From Mitsuaria chitosanitabida ATCC BAA-476 = NBRC 102408 (GTDB lineage Bacteria; Pseudomonadota; Gammaproteobacteria; Burkholderiales; Burkholderiaceae_C), in NCBI RefSeq assembly GCF_001598255.1, contig NZ_BCYP01000022.1, positions 122,219 to 186,218 on the forward strand: a stretch of DNA of 64,000 bases, in the 5' to 3' direction. The position numbers and the translations under genes were made by a program. Shown here piece by piece: positions 51,345-59,947 of this stretch (position 1 is the stretch's first letter; each line of letters opens with the position of its first letter). The notes below the pieces were generated by a model, which saw nothing but the letters and a program-made list of their open reading frames with translations, had not been told where the DNA came from and searched no databases.

Positions 51345-53774
51345 TTAGAAGTCGGCGCTGACGCTGACCGACGTGAAGCGCGGGGCGCCCAGGTAGTAGA
51401 AGATCGTGTTCGAACGCGAGCCGTTGAACGCGGCGGCGTTGGTGTTCGAGCCCGACGGATTGCGGTACTGCGCGTTGCCGATGTTGCTGACGTTGAAGCG
51501 CAGCATCACGTTGTCGGCCATGCCCACCTTGCCGAACTTGTAGCCGGCGTCGAAGTCGGCGACCCAGTACGACGGGACCATCTCGTCGTTGATCAGCGTG
51601 GCGTACTGCGTGCCGGTGCGCTTGACCTTCAGGCGGCCGTAGAACGCGCCCACTTCATACTGGCCCGAGATGCCGAACATGTTGTTGGGCGTCAGGACGT
51701 AGTTCTTGCCCGAGGTCGGCAGCGTGATGCCGGTGGTGGCGCCCGTACCGGTCTTGCCCACGACGATGTCGTCCTTGGACTTGCTCTTCTGCGCGGTGAA
51801 CGAGGCGTAGCCCGAGAAGCCCTTGTACACGCCCGTGCCCACTTCCAGCTCCAGGCCCTTGTTGTTCACGCGGCCGGCGTTGATGTTGGACGAGACGTTG
51901 TTGACCGGGTCGAAGGCGGTGGCCTGGCGGTTCTTGTAGTCGACGTTGAACACCGTCGCCGACAGCGAGATGGCGCGCGACTGGAAGCGGTAGCCGAAGT
52001 CAGTGCTGACCGAGGTTTCAGGCTTCAGCTCGTTCTGCAGCACGACCTGGCCGTTGACCACGGCGACGTTGGTCGAGCTGGTCGAGTTGGCGAAGGCGTA
52101 GTTGGGCGGCGCGCGGAAGTTCTTCGCGACGTTCAGGAACACCTGCGACGACTTGTCGAGCATGAAGCGCAGGCCGCCTTGCGGCAGCACTTCGTTGTAC
52201 GAGCGCTTGAGCTTGTAGTCGTACTGGTAGCCTTCGTTGGCGAAGTTCGTCACGTCACGGGTGACGTGCGGGGTGCGCAGGCCGACGGTCAGCAGGCCGC
52301 GGTCTTCGGCGAAGGACCAGTTGTCGGTCACGTAGGCCTGGTAGGCGGTGCTGATCGAGTTCCAGTCGCGGCCCTGGTACAGCGAGCCGTCCGGACGGGT
52401 GATGTTGCCGCTGTCCAGCCACACGGTGCTCAGGTTGCCGGCGTTGTCGACGTACACGCCCGGCTGGGTCTGACGGTGACGGGCGCGCTCGTACCAGATG
52501 CCGGCGCGGATCGCGTGGTCACCCAGCTGGGCCGACACTTCGGTGGTCACGCCAGGACGGAAGGTCTTGGTGACGCTGGCGCGGCCGATGATGATGGTGT
52601 CCAGCGTGTCGCCGTCGCCGTTCAGGTCGCCCTTGATGTCGTTCTTGTGGGTGACCGGGTTCATGAAGGCCGAGCCTTCCTGCAGCGTGGTCTGCTGGAC
52701 GCCGCCGTTGCCGAAGCCGTACCAGAGGTAAGGCTGGATCTTCAGCTGGACGTTCTCGGCCAGCTTGAACGAACCGGACACCGACACGACCGCGTTCTCG
52801 AACGGGTTGTTGGCCAGCTTGTAGTAAGCGGGCGACGGAGCGATCTTGCTCTCGTCCTGGGCCGTGCCCTTGACCGGGGTCAGGTGGCCGGGGAAGGTCG
52901 TCGAGTAGTCGTAGTAGTAACCGTTCGACTTCAGCTGGGCGACGCTGATGCTGTTGATGTTGTTGTTGACGGCGCGGTTGTACAGGACCGAGCCCAGGAT
53001 CACGTTGTCCTTGTCCAGATCCAGGCGGAAGGCGGCGTCGACGTGGTCCTTCTTGGCCTCGCCCTCACCCTTCCACTTGTCGGCCTGGGTGTGCGAGTAG
53101 CTCACGTAGACCTTGGCCTTGTCGTCGAAGAAGCGGCCGGTGTCATAGCGCAGGAAGGTGCGGGTCAGGCTCAGCTGGCCCAGCGTCTGCGAGAAGCGCA
53201 CGCGGCGCTTGTCTTCCGGATCGCAGGAGTTGACGGTGATGTTGCCGCCCGTGGCGCCGGCGTGCGGGGACTCGGAGTCCGGGCTGCCTTGCGTCAGCGA
53301 CTGGGTGCAAAGGTTTTCCTGGTCCGCGTATTCCTGCGGATAGACGGCGAAGTTGCCCGAGTCATTGACCGGCACGCCGTTCACGGTGAAGCCCATCTGG
53401 TCCGAGCCGAAGCCGCGGACGGTCAGGCCGCCGCCGTACAGGCCGGTGGCGTCGTAGCTGAAGGTGTTCACGCCGGGCAGCAGCGCGATCGCCTGGAACG
53501 GGTTGCCGGTGGAACGGTCCTTCTCGGTCGCGGCGCGGGTCACCGTGCTGCGGGCCTTGGCGGCGTCCTCGTTCAGCATCTGGCCGACGCCGAGCTTGTT
53601 GCCCTCGCCGGTGATGGTGATGGTGCCCAGACGGACCTTGTCCTCGACCGCGCGCGGAGCGCCGTCGTCATCGGCCTTCTTGGCCTGCTGCGCGAACGCC
53701 GGCACGGCGACGACCAGCGCGGCCGCGGCGGCCAGGGCCGTCTTGTTGAAACCCAACCAATTCTTCTGACTCAT
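51345..53774 (-). CDS. TonB-dependent outer-membrane receptor
   Basis: An 809-residue receptor. The start at 53774 (MSQKNWLGFNKTALAAAAAL) gives a Sec signal peptide ending PAFAQQ and has GGAG 7 bases upstream. The plug follows (about 50-180: GNPFQAIALLPGVNTFSYDATG, GLTVRGFGSDQMGFTVNGVPV), then the barrel ending in RFTSVSVSADF (terminal aromatic). CTQSLTQGSPDSESPHAG with a later Cys is a plug disulfide candidate. The substrate is unknown; its location between the kinase operon and the nagX/ampG operon suggests amino sugars or muropeptides (inference). Confidence 0.93.
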   Translation of the reverse strand: MSQKNWLGFNKTALAAAAALVVAVPAFAQQAKKADDDGAPRAVEDKVRLGTITITGEGNKLGVGQMLNEDAAKARSTVTRAATEKDRSTGNPFQAIALLPGVNTFSYDATGLYGGGLTVRGFGSDQMGFTVNGVPVNDSGNFAVYPQEYADQENLCTQSLTQGSPDSESPHAGATGGNITVNSCDPEDKRRVRFSQTLGQLSLTRTFLRYDTGRFFDDKAKVYVSYSHTQADKWKGEGEAKKDHVDAAFRLDLDKDNVILGSVLYNRAVNNNINSISVAQLKSNGYYYDYSTTFPGHLTPVKGTAQDESKIAPSPAYYKLANNPFENAVVSVSGSFKLAENVQLKIQPYLWYGFGNGGVQQTTLQEGSAFMNPVTHKNDIKGDLNGDGDTLDTIIIGRASVTKTFRPGVTTEVSAQLGDHAIRAGIWYERARHRQTQPGVYVDNAGNLSTVWLDSGNITRPDGSLYQGRDWNSISTAYQAYVTDNWSFAEDRGLLTVGLRTPHVTRDVTNFANEGYQYDYKLKRSYNEVLPQGGLRFMLDKSSQVFLNVAKNFRAPPNYAFANSTSSTNVAVVNGQVVLQNELKPETSVSTDFGYRFQSRAISLSATVFNVDYKNRQATAFDPVNNVSSNINAGRVNNKGLELEVGTGVYKGFSGYASFTAQKSKSKDDIVVGKTGTGATTGITLPTSGKNYVLTPNNMFGISGQYEVGAFYGRLKVKRTGTQYATLINDEMVPSYWVADFDAGYKFGKVGMADNVMLRFNVSNIGNAQYRNPSGSNTNAAAFNGSRSNTIFYYLGAPRFTSVSVSADF

Positions 53775-54337
53775 TCCTGCGCTCCTGTGCGACGAGATCA
53801 ACTTTGAAAAAACCGAAACCACCGATCCTGGTTGGCGAAGGCTTCCCGCCCTTCCCGGAAGGCTTGTCGGCAGCGCGCAAACGTTTTGCGTCGCCCCTTG
53901 CGGCCCGAAAACACCATCGAGCCGCCGCCATCTCGAACCAACCTGACTGCATGTGGGGACCGTCGACCGCGGTCCTCCAACAGATACGAAGCAAAAAGCC
54001 TACCAGCCGGTTCACCCGCCAGCAATGCGGCTCAAACCGCGTTGCCGGGGGATCGAAGCTGCCGTCAGGCCCGGGTTTCTGGGGGCTCCCGGACCCGCCT
54101 CGGCGATGCACGGCCGTGAGTCTCTTTGCCCGATGTTGTGGGTTTGTGACAAGGAATGACAGGCTTCCCCACCTGAATATGCGTGTCAGCGGGACGCGAC
54201 GGAACGGGCGCTCCGCGCGCGCCGACCGCCATTCCGTGCGAACCCCATGACTCGTTCCGGCTAAGGGTTTACACGGAGGTCGGGCGCGCCCCGGCCTGCG
54301 CCGGGACGTTGCGCGGAGTCGACAGATTGGGGCGGCG
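53775..54337. other. 563-bp intergenic region upstream of the second receptor gene
   Basis: No credible gene is seen. On its receptor side it should carry the receptor promoter, and it contains the LacI-like palindrome at 53876-53890. Its far end lies just past the digH stop codon. Several short frames cross it without motif or ribosome-binding site. Confidence 0.6.
53876..53890. promoter_or_regulatory. LacI-type palindrome CGCAAA-CGT-TTTGCG
   Basis: A perfect 6-bp inverted repeat with a 3-bp spacer centred on CG, resembling LacI/GalR-family operators. It lies about 100 bases before the receptor start codon. The cognate regulator is not in the window. Confidence 0.45.
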
Positions 54338-55870
54338 TCAAACCTGGAAGGTCGCGCGCGGGCCTTCCTGATGGAGGGCGTTGATGGCACTGGCGACCAG
54401 GCACCAACCCGGTTCGAGCGCACCGAGTTCGCCATCCGGGCGCACGACTTCGAACACCCAGCCCGAGCCGGGGCGTCGGGTGTCGCGTTTCCAAAGCGCG
54501 AAGGCTCGCGCCGGTGCGCCGTCGCGCGAACTCAGCTTCAGCCGCCCCTCCAGGCGCTCCAGCACCACGGGCCCGCAGGCCGGCGCGCTGAGCCAGGGCG
54601 TCTCCGGTGGGATGGCGGCCTGGATGTAAGCGCCGGCTCGCAAGGTGTCCGCGATGCCCCGGCGATTCTTCAACAGGGCGACCATGCTGAAGTGGAGGTG
54701 GCCGCCGGTGGCCGGCGCGGCCCGCATCAGATCGATCTCGACGGGAATCTCGTCCAGCGGCCAGCCCTCGGACTCGTTGGCCGCCTTGCTGGTGAACAGC
54801 CCCGGCCAGACATGCCGGCCCAGCGGGTTGACCGCCTGCCAGCCGCGCAGCAGGGGCTCGAAGGCCTGCGCCTTCTGCGCGCGCGGCCAGTAGAGCTGAG
54901 GCGCCAGATAGTCCAGCCAGCCCATCTGCATCCAGTGCTCCACGTGGGCGTAGAGCTTGTCGTACTGCGAGAACCCGGTGATTCCCGCCGGTCGCAGGTC
55001 GGGGCGCTGCAGCCCGAAGGGGCTGATGCCGACGCGCGCCGTGGGGCGCAGCTCGCGGACCAGTTCATACAGGCGGCGCACCAACTGATCGACGTTGTCC
55101 CGCCGCCAGTCCGCGCGGGCCAGCGTGCCACCGCCGCGCAGGTAGCGCTGCCAGCTCGGCTCGTCGGGGAAGTCGATGTCCTGCTTGGCCGCGTCCTGGA
55201 TCGGGTAGGGATAGAAGTAGTCGTCGATGTGCAGGCCGTCGAGCTCGTAGCGCGTCAGCAGGTCGCGGCACACGGCCAGGGTGTGCGTCGCCGCGTCGGG
55301 TTCGCCCGGATCGATCCAGAGCTGGTCCCCGTAGCGCTTGACCCATTCCGGATGCGTCTTGCTCAGATGCGTGGCCGAGGCCGGCGCCTTGGCGCCGCTC
55401 TGGCGCGCGCGGTAGGGGTTGAGCCAGGCGTGCAGCTCGATGCCGCGCGCCTGGGCCTCGGCGATCCAGAAGGCCAGCGGGTCGTAGCCCGGCCCCTGGC
55501 CCTGGACGCCGGACAGGTATTCGCTCCAGGGCTCCAGCGCGGAGGGGTAGAGCGCGTCGGCGCTGGTGCGCACCTGCAGCACGATCGCGTTCAGGCGCAG
55601 CGAGCGGGCGCACTCCAGGATGGCGAGGGTCTCGGCGCGCAGCGCGTCGTCGCTCAGGCCGCGGCGGCTGGGCCAGTCGATGTTGGCGACGGTCGCGACC
55701 CAGGCGGCGCGGAACTCGCGGGGCGCGGGCGGCGGTTGATCGGCGCCGGGGGCGGGGGGCTGCGCGGGGACGGTCTCGGGGCGCCTCCAGGACGCGCAGC
55801 CGGAGAGCCCCATCAGCGGAGCCAGCACGGGAGCGGCCAGCGCCGCGGTCATCAGACGTCGTCGTTGCAT
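54338..55870 (-). CDS. digH: Glycoside hydrolase-like lipoprotein (DigH/YngK, GHL10)
   Basis: A 510-residue lipoprotein (LMGLSGCASW, Cys near 26). The GHL10 domain shows REFRAAWVATVANIDWPS, IVLQVRTSADALYPS, GIELHAWLNPYRA, DGLHIDDYFYP (probable catalytic acids) and ARVGISPFGL. DigH in E. coli cleaves denuded peptidoglycan glycan strands at the division site. The gene follows nagX on the same strand (34-base gap), which fits glycan breakdown for salvage. Confidence 0.9.
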   Translation of the reverse strand: MQRRRLMTAALAAPVLAPLMGLSGCASWRRPETVPAQPPAPGADQPPPAPREFRAAWVATVANIDWPSRRGLSDDALRAETLAILECARSLRLNAIVLQVRTSADALYPSALEPWSEYLSGVQGQGPGYDPLAFWIAEAQARGIELHAWLNPYRARQSGAKAPASATHLSKTHPEWVKRYGDQLWIDPGEPDAATHTLAVCRDLLTRYELDGLHIDDYFYPYPIQDAAKQDIDFPDEPSWQRYLRGGGTLARADWRRDNVDQLVRRLYELVRELRPTARVGISPFGLQRPDLRPAGITGFSQYDKLYAHVEHWMQMGWLDYLAPQLYWPRAQKAQAFEPLLRGWQAVNPLGRHVWPGLFTSKAANESEGWPLDEIPVEIDLMRAAPATGGHLHFSMVALLKNRRGIADTLRAGAYIQAAIPPETPWLSAPACGPVVLERLEGRLKLSSRDGAPARAFALWKRDTRRPGSGWVFEVVRPDGELGALEPGWCLVASAINALHQEGPRATFQV

Positions 55871-55904
55871 CGAGGGTCCACCGGCGGGCGCAGCGCGGCC
55901 CCGC

Positions 55905-57059
55905 TCACACTTTCACGAACCAGCCGCGCGCCCACATCGCGCGCGCGATGCCGTAGAACACCAGCACGAAGCCCAGCGCGAACAGCAAGGACGCGACGCG
56001 CGGATCCACCGGCAGCGCCTTGATCGGCGCGTAGAGCCAGCCTTTGAGCGTGAGGCCCTCGGCCACGTGGATCAGCCCGAGCAGCCGGGCCACCAGACCC
56101 GACAGCGCGAACAGGAACAGCGCGTTCATGCCCAGCACCACCAGCGGCTGGAAGCGCCGCGCCATCGCGGCACGCATCCGGGGCAGGGGAGCGGCATCGA
56201 GCAGCCAGTAGAACACGCCGAACACCAGGCACCCCCAGCCGGTGCACAGGAAAACGTAGGCGGGGGTCCAGAGATTCTTGTTGATGGGCAGGGTCCAGGC
56301 ATCGAGCACCTGAGCCGCCCACAGGCACAGCAGGCCGGCGACCATGAACCAGGTCGCCTTCTCGGCCGGGTCACGACCGCGCAGCGCCAGCCAGCGGCCG
56401 GCGAGCAGGCCGGCGATCTGACTCGCGACGGCGGGCAGCGTGCCGAGCAGGCCTTCCGGATCCCAGGTCTTGCTTCGCACCCAGAGGTGGCCGCCGAGGA
56501 GCGTCCGATCCAGCCAGGCGCCGACATCCTCGCCAGGCTGCAGCGAGCCGCGGTGCCAAACGCCTTGCGCGTCCGGGACCGCGACGACGCTCTGGACCAG
56601 CCCGTAGGCAGCGAGCAGCCCGAGGAACCACGCCAGCTGCGCGCGCCAGCCACACCACAGCGCGATGGGGGCGGCCAGGAGGGTGATCAGGCCCAGCCGC
56701 TGCAGCACGCCGGGGATGCGGAAGCTCTCGAGGTGGAAGTAGGGGAAGAGGTTGAGCAGCAGGCCGATGGCGATGATGGTCGCCCCGCGGCGCCAGGTGT
56801 GGCGCAGCACCGCGCCGCGATCGGTGACCTGGCCGCGGCGGGCCAGGCTGAAGCTCATCGAGATCCCGCTGATGAAGACGAAGAACGGGAAGATCCAGTC
56901 GGTGAAGGTCCAGCCGTGCCACTCGGCGTGGTCCAGCGGCTTGAAGAGCGCGGACCAGTCGCCCGGGTTGTTGACCAGCAGCATGGCCGCGATCGCGAAG
57001 CCGCGGAAGGCGTCCAGCGAGAGCAGTCGGTCGCTGCCCGGGCGAAGGGTGGAACTCAA
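55905..57059 (-). CDS. nagX: NagX-like membrane acyltransferase (DUF5009)
   Basis: A 384-residue inner-membrane protein with about ten hydrophobic segments. RLLSLDAFRGFAIAAMLLVNNPGDW and FTDWIFPFFVFISGISM are the signature of the heparan-alpha-glucosaminide acetyltransferase/NagX family found in GlcNAc-use clusters of Xanthomonas, Shewanella and others. It starts at a TTG (57059) that overlaps the ampG stop as TTGA. Probable role in inner-membrane handling of GlcNAc or anhydro-muropeptide sugars (inference). Confidence 0.88.
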   Translation of the reverse strand: MSSTLRPGSDRLLSLDAFRGFAIAAMLLVNNPGDWSALFKPLDHAEWHGWTFTDWIFPFFVFISGISMSFSLARRGQVTDRGAVLRHTWRRGATIIAIGLLLNLFPYFHLESFRIPGVLQRLGLITLLAAPIALWCGWRAQLAWFLGLLAAYGLVQSVVAVPDAQGVWHRGSLQPGEDVGAWLDRTLLGGHLWVRSKTWDPEGLLGTLPAVASQIAGLLAGRWLALRGRDPAEKATWFMVAGLLCLWAAQVLDAWTLPINKNLWTPAYVFLCTGWGCLVFGVFYWLLDAAPLPRMRAAMARRFQPLVVLGMNALFLFALSGLVARLLGLIHVAEGLTLKGWLYAPIKALPVDPRVASLLFALGFVLVFYGIARAMWARGWFVKV

Positions 57060-58360
57060 GCGTCGCGCTCCTTGCGGCCGAAGCCGTCGGGGATCTGGAT
57101 CAGGGCGGTCATGACCAGCGAGGGCACGGCCGCCGCCAGCACCCAGCCGAAGAAGTGGAAGTAGCCCAGATGCGCCTGCAGCCAGCCGCTCCACATGCCG
57201 GGGATCATCATGCCCAGGGCCATGAAGCCGGTGCAGATCGCGTAATGGGCCGTCTTGTGCGGGCCCTCGGCGATCAGGATCATGACCATCAGGTAGGCGG
57301 TGAAGCCCAGCCCGTAGCCGAACTGCTCGACCGCCAGCGCGCCGCTGACGATCCACAGGCTGCCGGGATGGACCCAGGCCATCGCCAGGAAGACGACGTT
57401 GGGCAGGTGCATCGCCAGCACCAGCGGCCACAGCGACCGCTTCAGGCCGAAGCGCGAGATCACCCAGCCGCCCATCAGTCCGCCCAGCGTCAGCGCGGTC
57501 AGGCCCACGGTCCCGTAGGCCAGGCCGACTTCCTTGTTCGTCAGCGCCAGGCCGCCAGCGTCGAGCTTGTCCAGCAGGAAGGGCGTGGCCAGCTTGAGCA
57601 ACTGCGCCTCCGGGAAGCGGTAGAGCAGCAGGAAGCCGATGAAGACGACGATGCCGGGCTTGCGGAAGAAGTCGATGAAGATCTCGAAGAAGGCGCGCAC
57701 CTGGCGGCCGTCGCCGGTGGCCCGCGCGTCGGCCGCGGGCGTGGGCAGCCGCAACCAGTGCCAGGTCGCCAGCGCGAGGAAGGCCGCGGCCAGCACCGCC
57801 ATCACGACCTGCCAGGCCATCACCCAGCTGTCGCCGCGCTCGTAGAGCTCGCCCGCCAGCCAGACCAGCCCGCCCTGGCCGCCGATGTTGGCCAGCCGGT
57901 AGAAGGTCGAGCGCACGCCGACGAGGGCCGCCTGGTCGTGCTTCTCCAGCGCGAGCAGATAGAAGCCGTCGGCGGCGATGTCGTGCGAGGCCGAGGCGAA
58001 GGCCATCAGCCAGAACACCGCCAGCGAGAGCTGGAAGAACCTGGACATCGGCAGCGTCAGCGCCACCATCGCCAGCGCCGCGCCGATCGCGAACTGCAGC
58101 GCCACCACCCACAGCCGCTTCGTGCCCATCAGCTCGACCAGCGGCGACCACAGCGGCTTGATCACCCAGGGCAGGTAGAGCCAGCTGGTGTAGAGCGCGA
58201 TGTCGGTGTTCGAGATCTCCAGGTTCTTGTACATGATGACCGAGAGCGTCATCACGACCACGTAGGGGATGCCTTGCGCGAAGTAGAGCGAGGGCACCCA
58301 GGCCCAGGGGCTGCGCGCGGCGCGCGGGGCGGGGGAGGATCGATCGAGGGAGGCGGACAT
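57056..58360 (-). CDS. ampG: Muropeptide permease AmpG
   Basis: A 434-residue MFS permease with about 12 hydrophobic segments. PSLYFAQGIPYVVVMTLSVIMYKN at the N-terminus, AFASASHDIAADGFYL and FGYGLGFTAYLMVMI are typical of AmpG. It imports GlcNAc-anhydroMurNAc peptides into the cytoplasm. It lies just after the HTH gene (5-base gap) and overlaps nagX by 4 bases. Confidence 0.94.
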   Translation of the reverse strand: MSASLDRSSPAPRAARSPWAWVPSLYFAQGIPYVVVMTLSVIMYKNLEISNTDIALYTSWLYLPWVIKPLWSPLVELMGTKRLWVVALQFAIGAALAMVALTLPMSRFFQLSLAVFWLMAFASASHDIAADGFYLLALEKHDQAALVGVRSTFYRLANIGGQGGLVWLAGELYERGDSWVMAWQVVMAVLAAAFLALATWHWLRLPTPAADARATGDGRQVRAFFEIFIDFFRKPGIVVFIGFLLLYRFPEAQLLKLATPFLLDKLDAGGLALTNKEVGLAYGTVGLTALTLGGLMGGWVISRFGLKRSLWPLVLAMHLPNVVFLAMAWVHPGSLWIVSGALAVEQFGYGLGFTAYLMVMILIAEGPHKTAHYAICTGFMALGMMIPGMWSGWLQAHLGYFHFFGWVLAAAVPSLVMTALIQIPDGFGRKERDA

Positions 58361-58365
58361 GGGCC

Positions 58366-58797
58366 TCAGTGTCGGTGCAAACGGGGCAGCGGCAGGCTCG
58401 GGGAATGCAGCGCTTGCGTGCGGGGCGCCGGCGAGGCCGGCGATGACGCTCCCACGCCAGGGGCCGAGGCGGTGGACGTCGACGTGGGGGGCGCGGACGG
58501 CATCGCGGCGCGCGACGCGGAGGCGCTCGCGATGACGCTGCGCAACTGCTGCCGTCGATACTGCCGCGCCTGCTCGGCATCGGCGCGGGTCTGCTCCATG
58601 CGGTCCGGCGTGACGCCGGCGCCCGATCGCCAGGCCTCGTCCAGTCGGCCCTCGCGGCCGGCGCGGATCCAGTTGCGCAGCGTCTGCTCGGGCAGGCCCA
58701 GCTCGCGCGCCGTGGCGCAGGGGCCGAGTTCCGCGGCGCGGCGCACCGCGTCGTGCTTGAAGTCGAGCGTGTACTCGCGACGGGGCAGACCGCGCAT
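58366..58797 (-). CDS. IS3-OrfA-like helix-turn-helix protein (possibly domesticated)
   Basis: A 143-residue protein. Residues about 8-75 match the N-terminal HTH of IS3-type transposase OrfA (YTLDFKHDAVRRAAELG, ARELGLPEQTLRNWIRAGREG, VTPDRMEQTRADAEQAR). The remaining half is Ala/Ser/Pro-rich and unlike the leucine-zipper of OrfA. There is no OrfB or inverted repeat nearby. It sits in frame order between murQ and ampG, so it may be a domesticated regulator or a decayed IS fragment. Confidence 0.6.
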   Translation of the reverse strand: MRGLPRREYTLDFKHDAVRRAAELGPCATARELGLPEQTLRNWIRAGREGRLDEAWRSGAGVTPDRMEQTRADAEQARQYRRQQLRSVIASASASRAAMPSAPPTSTSTASAPGVGASSPASPAPRTQALHSPSLPLPRLHRH

Positions 58798-58865
58798 GAC
58801 GTCGTCGATCGGATCGATCGGAAGAGGGGGAAGGGGCCGGACGGCGCGCGGGGGCGGCGGCGGGA

Positions 58866-59759
58866 TCAGCGCTCGGCCAGCGCGCGACGCACGCTGCCGT
58901 CGTGGCGGGCCAGCAGCGCCAGCGCGGCCGCGGCGTCGACGTGCTGGAGCAGCATCACCACCGCCGTCTTCACGCTGAAGTCGCAGCGGTCCAGCGCCGC
59001 GCGGGCGGTGGGCTCGTCGACGCCGGCGGCGCGCATGGTCAGCGCGACGGCGCGGCGCACCAGCTTCGCGTTGGTGGCCTTCATGTCCACCATCAGGTTG
59101 CCGTAGACCTTGTTGAGCCGCACCATCAGCGCGCTCGAGAAACTGTTCAGCGCGATCTTCTGCGCCGTGCCCGCCTTCAGACGCGTGCTGCCCGAGATGA
59201 TCTCGGCGCCGGTGTCCAGCAGGATGGGATGCTGGCTGGCGGCCAGCACCGCGGCGTCGGGGTTGTTGGCGACGCCTATCGTCAGGCTGCCCGCCGCGCG
59301 GCCGGCCGCCAGCGCGCCCAGCACGTAGGGCGTGTGGCCCGAGGCGGCGATGCCGATGACCACGTCGTCGGGGCCGGGCCGCAGGGCGTCGATGTCGCGG
59401 CGGCCTTGCGGTTCGTCGTCCTCGGCGCCCTCGACGGCGACGAACATCGCGCCCTCGCCGCCGGCCAGCACCGCGACCGCGCGCTCGCGCGGCCAGGAGA
59501 AGGTCGGCACCAGCTCCACGCTGTCCAGCACGCCGAGCCGGCCCGAGGTGCCCGCGCCAGCGTAGAGCAGCCGCCCACCCGCGGCGATGCGCGGCAGCGC
59601 CGCGTCGACGGCGGCCGCCAGGGCCGGGGCCGCGGCGTTCACCGCCTCGATCGCCGCGCGCTGGTCGTCGACGAAGGCCTGCATCAGCCGGGCGCTGTCG
59701 TACAGGTCCAGGTCGGGATGCTGCAGGCTCGGGGTCTCGGTGTTCAGGGTCTTGTGCAT
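58866..59759 (-). CDS. murQ: N-acetylmuramic acid 6-phosphate etherase
   Basis: A 297-residue SIS-fold enzyme. Blocks are GGRLLYAGAGTSGRLGVLDSVEL, EGAEDDEPQG (catalytic Glu region), GIAASGHTPYVLGAL and GAEIISGSTRLKAGTAQK. It converts MurNAc-6-phosphate to GlcNAc-6-phosphate and D-lactate in the cytoplasm. It is the first gene of the murQ-HTH-ampG-nagX-digH operon. Length is normal. Confidence 0.95.
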   Translation of the reverse strand: MHKTLNTETPSLQHPDLDLYDSARLMQAFVDDQRAAIEAVNAAAPALAAAVDAALPRIAAGGRLLYAGAGTSGRLGVLDSVELVPTFSWPRERAVAVLAGGEGAMFVAVEGAEDDEPQGRRDIDALRPGPDDVVIGIAASGHTPYVLGALAAGRAAGSLTIGVANNPDAAVLAASQHPILLDTGAEIISGSTRLKAGTAQKIALNSFSSALMVRLNKVYGNLMVDMKATNAKLVRRAVALTMRAAGVDEPTARAALDRCDFSVKTAVVMLLQHVDAAAALALLARHDGSVRRALAER

Positions 59760-59918
59760 GGGCGGGCCGAGGCGGAAGAAGACGGCCTCAGGCTGCGGGC
59801 AACTCTAGTGGTCTGATAGTGGGCTCCGCCAATGAAAGGCTTCGGGAGCGCCATAACCCTCGGTAATCGCCCGGCGCCCGCCGCGGGATCGCCGCGCGCG
59901 CAAGGGGCGCGGCGGCCG

Positions 59919-59943
59919 AGGCGCCCGGTGCGTCCGGGCGCCT
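59919..59943. terminator. GC-rich stem-loop after the YkuD-like gene
   Basis: A perfect 10-bp stem AGGCGCCCGG/CCGGGCGCCT with loop TGCGT starts 5 bases past the minus-strand stop codon at 59948. No U-tract follows; it may be a weak or Rho-assisted end. Confidence 0.45.
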
Positions 59944-59947
59944 GCGC

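Noticed and set aside
51282..53807. 841-codon plus-strand open frame opposite the second TonB receptor
   Set aside because: Same reason: it mirrors the receptor codon pattern and lacks any domain or start signal.
55905..58580. Single long minus-strand frame covering nagX and much of ampG
   Set aside because: The upstream part is an out-of-frame reading of ampG; nagX starts at the TTG at 57059 with a stop/start overlap.
58366..58797. Active IS3 insertion sequence
   Set aside because: No OrfB, no terminal inverted repeats and no target duplication were seen; only the OrfA-like HTH remains.
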